DNA from: Chitinophagaceae bacterium
Lineage (GTDB): Bacteria > Bacteroidota > Bacteroidia > Chitinophagales > Chitinophagaceae
Direction of reading: 5' to 3'
Assembly: GCA_947461645.1 (NCBI GenBank)
Contig: CANHMN010000102.1
Location: forward strand, 1 to 6,460
DNA length: 6,460 nt
The notes below the pieces were generated by a model. That model saw nothing but the letters and a program-made list of their open reading frames with translations, did no database searches and was not told the origin of the DNA. Below, piece by piece: positions 1 through 6,175 of this stretch; positions within the stretch are counted from its first letter, which is position 1, and each line of letters begins with the position of its first letter. The position numbers were made by a program, and so were the translations under genes.

Positions 1-1166
1 CTTTTTTTGCAGAGGTCCTTGAAAAAACAATCGCATTTTGTGAAAGAGATTTGAAATGCAACAGCGGGGGCTACTACACAGCCTTAGATGCGGACAGTGA
101 GGGTGTTGAGGGGAAGTATTATTTATGGAGTAAGCAGGAGATTGAGGAGGTGCTAGGTGTAAGCTCAACTGTTTTTTGCCATTATTATGGAGTAACGGAG
201 TATGGAAATTGGGAAGAGAAAAATATCCTAAACATCAGGAAAGAAGTTTCCCTGCTTGCCTCAACCCACAACAAAAGCGTTGCGGAAATCAATCAAATTA
301 TAAATGCTGCAGAAAAAAAACTGCTTGACACCCGCTACAGAAGAAAACCACCTCTAACAGATACCAAGATAATACTGGCTCAAAATGCACAATTGTTGTC
401 TGCGCTGTCAAAAGCTTCCGGCTCGTTTCAAAACGAACGCTACCAGAAATTGGCCAATGAATTATACGAGTTTCTTGTCACCAGTTTTGTAACTGAAAAT
501 ATAATCACTAGTCATTGTATTATAGCTGAAAAACCCAAATACAAAGCTTGTTTGGATGATTATGCCTATCTCATTCAGTCGTTTATAAAATATTATGAGG
601 CATCTGCAAACAAAAAGGCACTTCAATATGCCTATGGATTGATGGGTTCGGCATTGAAATTGTTTTCGGCAGTTGGTTCACCTTTTTTGTATTTTTCTGC
701 AGAAGATCAAACGGACGTTGTTCAAAGAAAAACAATAGTATACGATTCTCCTATTCCTTCGGGCAATGCAATCATGTGCGAAAGCTTGTTGATGCTGGCC
801 TATGTTTTCAATGAAAATGTATTTCAAGAGCGCGCAACACAAATGATTTCAAGTATGAAAAAGTGGATTGCATCCGATCCCAACAGTTTTGCTTTGTGGG
901 CCACGTTGGATATGGCATTGCAACAGGGCTTTGTGCAGATAATAATTGGAGGTCAAAATGCCGCTGAAAAAATGAAAGAGACCAACAGCATTTATTTCCC
1001 AACAAGGCTTTTGTTGGCTGCTGAAAATAAGGAAGATTGGCCTGTTGCTGAGAAATTTTCTCATCAAAAAGAAAATTATTTTAGCATTTGCAAAGGGAAT
1101 AGTTGTGTTTTCTCAGCGGATAATGAACTTCTGCCATCGGAGTTGGTTAATTTTACACGTATTTAA
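1..1166 (+). CDS. YyaL/SPATA20-family protein (DUF255 thioredoxin-like), 3' part only
   Basis: The reading frame is open from the left edge (first full codon at position 3) and ends with TAA at 1164-1166. The gene therefore starts outside the window, and the TTG at 51 is an internal leucine codon, not a start. Family members are usually about 670-700 residues, with an N-terminal thioredoxin-like DUF255 domain followed by an alpha/alpha-barrel resembling six-hairpin glycosidases. Only the barrel part is present here. Recognisable family signatures are GGYYTALDADSEG with EGKYYLW (from about 66), YYGVTEYGNWE (about 183-215), LDDYAYLI (about 552-575), YDSPIPSGNA (741-770) and a C-terminal Cys-x4-Cys (1089-1106). 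The family's biochemical role is not settled; the vertebrate homologue SPATA20 is linked to spermatogenesis and the bacterial ones are often annotated as thioredoxin-domain or putative glycosidase-like proteins. The usual Trp-Asn of the 'KxxxxWNxLM' segment appears as Gln-Asn (381-386). There is no visible functional link to the downstream operon, which has its own promoter. Confidence 0.88.
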   Translation, partial: FFAEVLEKTIAFCERDLKCNSGGYYTALDADSEGVEGKYYLWSKQEIEEVLGVSSTVFCHYYGVTEYGNWEEKNILNIRKEVSLLASTHNKSVAEINQIINAAEKKLLDTRYRRKPPLTDTKIILAQNAQLLSALSKASGSFQNERYQKLANELYEFLVTSFVTENIITSHCIIAEKPKYKACLDDYAYLIQSFIKYYEASANKKALQYAYGLMGSALKLFSAVGSPFLYFSAEDQTDVVQRKTIVYDSPIPSGNAIMCESLLMLAYVFNENVFQERATQMISSMKKWIASDPNSFALWATLDMALQQGFVQIIIGGQNAAEKMKETNSIYFPTRLLLAAENKEDWPVAEKFSHQKENYFSICKGNSCVFSADNELLPSELVNFTRI

Positions 1167-1257
1167 CAATAAACTTGGCAATAAATAAATAAATTGCACG
1201 TTTAGGATAATGCCGTATACTTATGCTTATTTTTTAGTATTTAAGGTAATTTTTTTA

Positions 1258-1287
1258 TTGATATTTCACATTAACAATTTATATTTG
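1258..1287 (+). promoter_or_regulatory. Bacteroidota-type promoter upstream of gldK
   Basis: A TTG at 1258-1260 (in TTTTATTG) is followed after 19 nt by TATATTTG at 1280-1287. This is an exact match to the Bacteroidota housekeeping consensus of TTG near -33 and TAnnTTTG near -7. It is the only match to that pair I found in the four gaps of the operon, and it lies just before the first gene. Transcription would start around 1291-1294, leaving a 5' leader of only about 10-13 nt before the gldK ATG at 1304. The leader is A/T rich with no Shine-Dalgarno sequence, as is usual in this phylum. Start-point mapping has not been seen; the site is inferred from consensus only. Confidence 0.66.
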
Positions 1288-1303
1288 CCCACATTTATAA
1301 ATA

Positions 1304-2605
1304 ATGAAGATGACAAATCGTATTTTAAATTTGTTAGCAGCCATTGCTACAATATCAGCGCTAAGCAATTGTAATGCGCCGGGTGGTGGAAAAACCGGTA
1401 AATCATTACCAAATGACGGACAATTGCATGGTGTGGCTAGTTCAACCAATTGGTCGCCAACTAGGCCTGTTGGTATGGTTTATGTAAAGCCTGGTACATT
1501 TCACATGGGTCCAAGCGATGAAGACATCAACTACTCTTACACTGCCAGAAACAAAGCGGTTTCCATCAGTGGTTTTTGGATGGATGCCACAGAAATTACC
1601 AACAATGAATACAGACAGTTTACCAATTGGGTAAGAGATTCAATAGCCGCCAAACTAATGGGTTATGTTAAGTCAGGCCCTGACGGCAATGAATACATCG
1701 ATTGGACAAAAGCCAAAACAATAAAGTGGGGTGACAAATCAACCATTGAAAAAATAGATGCAATCATTGTTACCCCAGACAATAGAATTTTTGGTAAGAA
1801 AGAAATTGATGCTTCTAAAATTATTTTTCAGTCAGAGGTTTTTGATTACAAAGAAGCTTCTCAAAATAGAGATGTTACCATTCCTCGTTCTGCATTTATA
1901 GTAAAGTCAAAAATTCCTGTTTATCCAGACTCTCTATGCTGGATTCGTGATTTTGCATATGCCTACAATGAGCCTATGGCGAAAAGCTATTTTAACCACC
2001 CGGCTTATGGTAACTACCCTGTAGTTGGTGTAAATTGGAAACAAGCCAATGCTTTTTGTCAGTGGCGTACACAATATCTAAATTCTTACAAGGAATCGAA
2101 GAAAAAGGGTGCTGATCCAGATTTCAGACTTCCCTCTGAAGCACAGTGGGAATATGCAGCAAGAGGCGATCGTTCTCAATCACCATATCCTTGGGGCGGC
2201 CCTTATTTAAGAAATAGAAAGGGTTGCTTGTTGGCTAACTTCAAACCAGGAAGAGGTAACTATGCAGAAGATGGCGGATTGTACACTGTTCGTGCAGATG
2301 CTTATTGGCCTAATGCATATGGCCTATACAATATGGCTGGCAATGTGGCTGAGTGGACTTCTTCTTTGTATTATGAAGGTTCTTATTCTTTCCAGCATGA
2401 TATGAATCCGGACATTAGATGGAATGCCAAAGATTCTGATCCTCCTAGAATGAAAAGAAAAGTTGTTCGAGGCGGTTCTTGGAAGGATGTTGGTTTTTTC
2501 CTTCAAACAGGTGCCAGGTCTTATGAATACCAAGATACTTCTAAATCATACATAGGATTCAGATGTGTTCAGGATTTGCCGCCATCTGCCGTTAAGCGCG
2601 GTTAA
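1304..2605 (+). CDS. gldK: GldK (PorK-like) T9SS outer-membrane ring lipoprotein
   Basis: This protein of 433 aa is the first gene of the operon. GldK/PorK is a lipoprotein of the periplasmic face of the outer membrane that forms, with GldN/PorN, the large ring of the type IX secretion system. Residues 1-22 form a lipoprotein signal peptide with lipobox LSNC and lipidated Cys23; Asn at -1 is slightly unusual but the context is otherwise good. The mature part has a SUMF1/formylglycine-generating-enzyme-like fold: GMVYVKPGTFHMG (57-69), FWMDATEITNNEYRQF (91-106), PVVGVNWKQANAFCQWR (239-255), RLPSEAQWEYAARG (275-288), GLYNMAGNVAEW (340-351), VVRGGSW (387-393) and GFRCV (418-422). A stretch at about 110-235 separates the first FGE motifs from the core, as in GldK/PorK rather than true FGE enzymes. 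The paired cysteines of active FGE are not present after GGSW, so a structural role is expected. ATG 1304 is chosen because it gives the signal peptide; Met3 (1310) is an alternative. Length is close to known GldK/PorK proteins (about 460-490 aa). Confidence 0.95.
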   Translation: MKMTNRILNLLAAIATISALSNCNAPGGGKTGKSLPNDGQLHGVASSTNWSPTRPVGMVYVKPGTFHMGPSDEDINYSYTARNKAVSISGFWMDATEITNNEYRQFTNWVRDSIAAKLMGYVKSGPDGNEYIDWTKAKTIKWGDKSTIEKIDAIIVTPDNRIFGKKEIDASKIIFQSEVFDYKEASQNRDVTIPRSAFIVKSKIPVYPDSLCWIRDFAYAYNEPMAKSYFNHPAYGNYPVVGVNWKQANAFCQWRTQYLNSYKESKKKGADPDFRLPSEAQWEYAARGDRSQSPYPWGGPYLRNRKGCLLANFKPGRGNYAEDGGLYTVRADAYWPNAYGLYNMAGNVAEWTSSLYYEGSYSFQHDMNPDIRWNAKDSDPPRMKRKVVRGGSWKDVGFFLQTGARSYEYQDTSKSYIGFRCVQDLPPSAVKRG

Positions 2606-2714
2606 ATTTTACAACAACCACGTTTTATTTTATTCAGCTCAAAAAATCAAAGCTTCATTAAAGTCTATTATACAATAACAACAACTTTCACCTTAAAATT
2701 TAAAAACAAAGAAC

Positions 2715-3458
2715 ATGTCTGTTAAAATCCCTTCAAACATTAGCAAATGGATGGACGTTGCCGTTTCTGTGGCAGCATCTGTGGTAATTTTTGGTGCTCT
2801 TCAAAAGATCCTACATACACCGATCGCTGATTTGTTCCTTAAAATTGGTCTTTATACTGAAGCCGCAATCTTCTTGATGTATGGTATACTTTATGCTAAA
2901 TATGACGCAGTTAAAGAAGACTTTGAAGGTCACGAAGCAAAACCAATGGCCTCAATGGATAAAATGCTAAAAGATGCTGATATCAATCCATCACTTCTTA
3001 AAAAGTTGGGAGAAGGATTCCAAAAACTTAATACTACAGTAGCCGGAATGTCAGAAGTTTCCGATGTGGTTAAATCTACCAATGACTTTGGAAATAAGGC
3101 TAAAGAAGCAACAACTGCCATGACAAACATGTCAGCTGCTTTTACCAATAGCGCATCTACAATGACATCATTCAACAATGCATCTGCAAGTGCTAAAGGT
3201 TTTCATGAGCAAGTACAGGTACTTACTAAAAACCTAAGTTCTTTAAATACCATTTATGAATTGGAATTGAAAGAAAGCAACAACCACCTAAAAGCGTTGA
3301 ATGGTTTTTACGGCAAAATGGCTGAAGCCAGTCAGGCTATGATGACTAGTGTTGATGATGCTAAAAAAGCAAAAGATCAAATTAGTGCATTAGCTACAAA
3401 CCTTAGCAAGTTGAACGCTGTATACGGTAATATGCTTGGTGCTATGCAAGGAAAATAA
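2715..3458 (+). CDS. gldL: GldL (PorL-like) T9SS/gliding motor inner-membrane protein
   Basis: This 247-aa protein has two predicted transmembrane helices near the N-terminus (about 14-33 and 38-60), then a long cytoplasmic tail. In characterised T9SS, five GldL subunits surround the paired GldM helices and convert proton flow into motion of GldM. The family hallmark GALxKIxH is present as GALQKILH (27-34), including Lys31. Helix 2 carries Glu49 in GLYTEAAIF, matching the intramembrane glutamate proposed as the proton-carrying residue. The tail (about 80-245) is Ala/Ser/Thr/Asn rich, predicted helical or coiled-coil, and contains three LxxLNxxY units. It lies 109 bp after gldK and 70 bp before gldM. 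I see no strong promoter or terminator in either gap, so it should be cotranscribed with both. The start ATG is preceded by an A-rich stretch and has no Shine-Dalgarno. It is slightly longer than the F. johnsoniae protein (about 215 aa), with the extra length in the tail. Confidence 0.94.
   Translation: MSVKIPSNISKWMDVAVSVAASVVIFGALQKILHTPIADLFLKIGLYTEAAIFLMYGILYAKYDAVKEDFEGHEAKPMASMDKMLKDADINPSLLKKLGEGFQKLNTTVAGMSEVSDVVKSTNDFGNKAKEATTAMTNMSAAFTNSASTMTSFNNASASAKGFHEQVQVLTKNLSSLNTIYELELKESNNHLKALNGFYGKMAEASQAMMTSVDDAKKAKDQISALATNLSKLNAVYGNMLGAMQGK
3234..3425 (+). repeat. Three LxxLNxxY units in the GldL cytoplasmic tail (protein-level repeat)
   Basis: Residues 174-181 (LSSLNTIY), 192-199 (LKALNGFY) and 230-237 (LSKLNAVY) share the pattern L-x2-L-N-x2-Y. 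The corresponding nucleotides are 3234-3257, 3288-3311 and 3402-3425. Units 1 and 3 are the most alike: TKNLSSLNTIY versus ATNLSKLNAVY, and both are followed by another hydrophobic position (ELEL, GNML). Unit starts are 18 and 38 residues apart, close to a multiple of about 18-19, which would fit a periodic helical bundle. The nucleotide sequences are not closely similar, so this is an old or functionally selected repeat and not a recent DNA duplication. Confidence 0.55.
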
Positions 3459-3528
3459 TTTTTCTTGTACCAATCAAGCAAATTCGATTCATAACAATAT
3501 TCAAAAAAACTATTAATTTTAATAAGTT

Positions 3529-5076
3529 ATGGCTTTACCTAAAGAGCCCAGGCAGAAGATGATCAATCTGATGTATTTGGTGCTGACTGCACTTCTTGCG
3601 TTGAACGTATCATCAGAAATTTTAAATGCCTTTAAAGTTGTTGACAAAAGTTTAGTCACTTCTAACGACAATATAAATACTGCAAACAGTACTTTGTATA
3701 CTTCATTAAAAGCAAAGCTATCAGATCCCATGACAGCTGAGAAAGCAAAGCCATGGTATGAAAAAGCAGAGCAAGCAAAAAAGTTATCTGCAGAATTAGA
3801 TGGTTACATCAACCAACTTAAGAAAGATTTGAAAGCTGAAGCTGGAGCAGAAATGGTAGAAGTAGAGGGTAAAATGGTTGAACAATTCAAGGAGGATGAC
3901 CTCGAAGCACCTACAAGATTATTTGGAAATGGTGAGGGTGGAAAGAATCAGGGAGAAGTATTGAAAAACAAACTCCAGGATTTCAGAGACAAAATGTTGG
4001 CTATCGATCCTTCTATCAAAAAAGAATTTGAAACAAGCTTTCCAGTAGAAGACCTAAAGAACACAAAGGTTATAGGTCAGGATGGTAAAGAAAAAGACTT
4101 TACTTATGCTTATTTCCACATGACGCCTAGTGTTGCTGCATTAACTTTGTTGAGCAAGTTTCAAAACAATGTGAAAAATGCAGAAAATCAGGTTGTTACC
4201 TATTGCCACAACCAAGTAGGAGCTGTGAAAGTAGTTTATGATCAATTTACAGCGCTCGTTGGACAATCTTCAAACTATGTAATGCCGGGTGATGATTTGG
4301 AAATAACCGCTGGTGTAGGTGCTTACAGCAAAGCAGCTCAACCACAAATTTCTATTGCAGGTTCATCAATGTCTTTAGAAGCTGATGGAAGAGCGGTTTA
4401 TAAAACCAAAGCAAGCGGTGGTGGTTCAAGATCTGTACCGGTAAAAGTAACTTACACAAAACCTGATGGTACCAAAGAAACCAAAGATTTTGAGGTTAAA
4501 TACACTGTTGGTACTCCTGGTGGCGCTGCTGTTATGCCTGATAAAATGAACGTATTTTACATCGGTGTTGATAACCCAGTTACCATTGGTTCTCCCACAG
4601 GTTGGGATAAGACATCTGTTTCTATGACAAATGGGGCTATTTCAGGTAACGGTTCTAACAGAATCGTTAAGCCTGCAAATGCTCCAGGACAGAAAGCAAT
4701 AATCACTGTTGTTGCAGACAAAAAGCCAAGTACGTTTGAATTCAGGTTGAAAAGAATTCCTGATCCAATTTTCAAAGTAGGATCTGGTAAAGTAAGAATG
4801 CCAGCCATTGAATTTAAAAGTCAAACAGCATGTAGAGCTGAATTGGAGAATTTCGATTTTGAGCTTAGATACAGCATTGTTAGTGCCACTGTTTATTTCT
4901 CGGGTGCTAACTTCCCGTCAGTTAAACAAGCAGTTATACAAGGAAGTAATCTTGCTTCCATTACCAGCTTTATCAACCAATGCGGACCTGGTTCTGTAAT
5001 TACCTTTGACAATGTAAAAGTTTCCGGTCCTGATGGTTCTAGAACCATTGATGGAAAATCAATAGCACTATATTAA
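3529..5076 (+). CDS. gldM: GldM (PorM-like) T9SS/gliding motor periplasmic shaft
   Basis: This 515-aa protein matches the usual GldM length (about 513-520). It is anchored by one N-terminal transmembrane helix (about 12-33) next to the strongly conserved PRQKMINLMYLVLTALLALN (7-26), and the rest is periplasmic. In solved structures GldM is a dimer whose paired transmembrane helices sit inside a GldL pentamer, while four periplasmic domains (D1 helical bundle, then D2-D4 beta domains) reach towards the GldK-GldN ring. Here a helical, Lys/Glu-rich D1 runs to about 235 and beta-rich domains follow. Other family landmarks are MNVFYIGVDNPVTIG (340-354) and FRLKRIPDPIFKVG (405-418), at the approach to D4, the end thought to contact GldN/GldK. 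Arg8 corresponds to the conserved basic residue close to the membrane thought to interact with the GldL glutamate. Three cysteines (226, 435, 485) lie in the periplasmic part. gldN follows after only 17 nt. The ATG at 3529 gives the exact family N-terminus. Confidence 0.96.
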   Translation: MALPKEPRQKMINLMYLVLTALLALNVSSEILNAFKVVDKSLVTSNDNINTANSTLYTSLKAKLSDPMTAEKAKPWYEKAEQAKKLSAELDGYINQLKKDLKAEAGAEMVEVEGKMVEQFKEDDLEAPTRLFGNGEGGKNQGEVLKNKLQDFRDKMLAIDPSIKKEFETSFPVEDLKNTKVIGQDGKEKDFTYAYFHMTPSVAALTLLSKFQNNVKNAENQVVTYCHNQVGAVKVVYDQFTALVGQSSNYVMPGDDLEITAGVGAYSKAAQPQISIAGSSMSLEADGRAVYKTKASGGGSRSVPVKVTYTKPDGTKETKDFEVKYTVGTPGGAAVMPDKMNVFYIGVDNPVTIGSPTGWDKTSVSMTNGAISGNGSNRIVKPANAPGQKAIITVVADKKPSTFEFRLKRIPDPIFKVGSGKVRMPAIEFKSQTACRAELENFDFELRYSIVSATVYFSGANFPSVKQAVIQGSNLASITSFINQCGPGSVITFDNVKVSGPDGSRTIDGKSIALY

Positions 5077-5093
5077 GATAAACACCATAGTAT

Positions 5094-6110
5094 ATGAATA
5101 CTTCAAGCCTAAAGTACTTTTTGTTGGTTCTTGGATTCCTAGCAATCACAGATGTGACTATAGCTCAAAAAAGCCGTAAATCAACCAAGAGGACTGCAAA
5201 AACCAAAACGAAGGCAAATGTTCAAGAGTCAGCTCCAACAGCTGTTGAAAGTGCACCTGTGGCTGTTTCGGCACCGCCACCACCGCCTGCTCCTGCCAAT
5301 GATACTCTTGTTAAACCAGTAAAAAAATCACTAAGACCGGATTATGCGGTAGAGGTAATGAGTATGAATGACAGAACACCTCTCAATTACGAGTACCTCC
5401 GTGCTGATGATGCTGTTTATCGCCACAAATTAATGAGAGAGTTGGATTGCAGAGAGAAAATGAATCTTCCTTTCATGCATTCAGCAGATGCTGATAATGG
5501 AAATCAAAGGTTCATCTCTATCTTACTTCAGGCATTGCAAGACAGTTTAGTAACTGCATTTGCTGATGAAAGATTTACAACCCCTATGACCAAATCTGAA
5601 ATCTCCAGGATGGTTGCAGGTGATGAAATTGAAGTTCCACTTTATGATTCTTTAGGTGTTAACATTGGATCCCAGAAAAAAAGAAACGAAGTAAATCTTG
5701 ATTCTTTCTACAGATACCACCTCAAAGAAGAGGTTATTTTTGACAAAGAAAGCTCACGTTTGTTTTGGAGAATTCTAGGTATTGCTCCTGTTAAAAATAT
5801 TGTTACATCAAGCGGAGTTGATTTGGGTGCATCAGAATTATTTTGGGTTTATTATCCCGACTTAAGACCAATTCTCTCCAAATATGAGGTTTACAATGGC
5901 AAAAACTTTTCAGGTAGAATGAGCTGGGAGGAATTGTTTGAAAACAGAATGTTCTCTGCTAGAATCATCAAAACATCTATGGATAATCCAAGAGATTATT
6001 TAATCAAGAATTATCCTGGTTTGAGTGAAAATACTTTATTGCAATTATTTGAAGGAGAAAATGTTAAGGAGAAAATTCTTAACTACGAGCAAGATTTGTG
6101 GAGTTATTAA
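5094..6110 (+). CDS. gldN: GldN (PorN-like) T9SS periplasmic ring protein
   Basis: This 338-aa protein is the last gene of the operon. GldN/PorN is exported to the periplasm, binds GldK/PorK to form the ring under the outer membrane, and is the partner of the distal end of GldM. Residues 1-24 are a Sec signal peptide (hydrophobic FLLVLGFLAI core, likely cut after TIA, before Gln25), with no lipobox. Next comes a basic Lys/Arg/Thr stretch (26-40), then an Ala/Pro-rich linker with a run of five prolines (61-65), leading to the conserved domain from about 80. Family motifs are VYRHKLMRELDCREKMNLPF (108-127), YRYHLKEEVIFDKESSRL (206-223), GIAPV (229-233), LFWVYYPDLRPILSKYEVYN (249-268) and MSWEELFENRMFS (276-288). 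The C-terminal ends in YEQDLWSY, also typical. No second gldN-like gene (gldO) follows; a terminator and a convergent gene come next. The 17-nt gap to gldM implies cotranscription. No Shine-Dalgarno is visible. Confidence 0.95.
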   Translation: MNTSSLKYFLLVLGFLAITDVTIAQKSRKSTKRTAKTKTKANVQESAPTAVESAPVAVSAPPPPPAPANDTLVKPVKKSLRPDYAVEVMSMNDRTPLNYEYLRADDAVYRHKLMRELDCREKMNLPFMHSADADNGNQRFISILLQALQDSLVTAFADERFTTPMTKSEISRMVAGDEIEVPLYDSLGVNIGSQKKRNEVNLDSFYRYHLKEEVIFDKESSRLFWRILGIAPVKNIVTSSGVDLGASELFWVYYPDLRPILSKYEVYNGKNFSGRMSWEELFENRMFSARIIKTSMDNPRDYLIKNYPGLSENTLLQLFEGENVKEKILNYEQDLWSY

Positions 6111-6132
6111 TTGCTGAACAATTTTTTATGCT

Positions 6133-6161
6133 AAAGCGACACTTTTGGTGTCGCTTTTTTT
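6133..6161 (+). terminator. Rho-independent terminator of the gldKLMN operon
   Basis: A perfect 10-bp stem (AAAGCGACAC at 6133-6142 with GTGTCGCTTT at 6148-6157) closes a 5-nt loop (TTTTG). It runs straight into a T tract (6155-6161) and further AT-rich sequence. It begins 22 nt after the gldN stop and is the only clear hairpin/T-tract terminator I see in the window. On the opposite strand the hairpin has only the three U of its own stem at the 3' side followed by TAGCAT, so termination of uvrC transcription there would be weaker, although it may still act on both strands. Confidence 0.88.
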
Positions 6162-6175
6162 ATTTTAAAAATATT

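Noticed and set aside
51..53. TTG at 51 as the start of the first gene
   Set aside because: The frame is open to the left edge and the upstream codons (FFAEVLEKTIAFCERDL) fit the YyaL-family sequence, so this is an internal leucine of a gene cut by the window.
808..1067. Two overlapping minus-strand ORFs (65 and 72 aa) inside the YyaL-like gene
   Set aside because: Both lie wholly antisense to a well-supported gene, have no recognisable domain and overlap each other in different frames; they are chance open frames.
1181..1195. ATAA tandem repeats (three copies) after the YyaL-like gene
   Set aside because: Too short and too likely in AT-rich intergenic DNA to call a meaningful repeat; no terminator hairpin goes with it.
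2606..2714. Possible terminator or regulatory RNA in the gldK-gldL gap
   Set aside because: At 109 bp this is the longest gap in the operon, but I found no stable inverted repeat, T tract after a stem, or consensus promoter pair; it looks like plain AT-rich spacer.
2324..3178. Minus-strand ORFs within gldK (2324-2533) and gldL (2930-3178)
   Set aside because: They are antisense shadows of clearly coding frames, with no family resemblance or start signal.
3514..3521. TAATTTTA-like -7 box just before gldM, as an internal promoter
   Set aside because: It misses the final G of TAnnTTTG and no TTG lies at the right distance upstream (about 19-20 nt); in sequence this AT-rich, such partial matches are expected.
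3519..3731. 70-aa minus-strand ORF over the gldM start
   Set aside because: It mirrors the conserved N-terminal coding sequence of gldM and has no independent support.
4557..4999. Two minus-strand ORFs and one plus-strand ORF (4808-4999) inside gldM
   Set aside because: All overlap the conserved beta domains of GldM in other frames; none shows a domain, and the plus-strand one is in an alternative frame with no programmed frameshift site visible.
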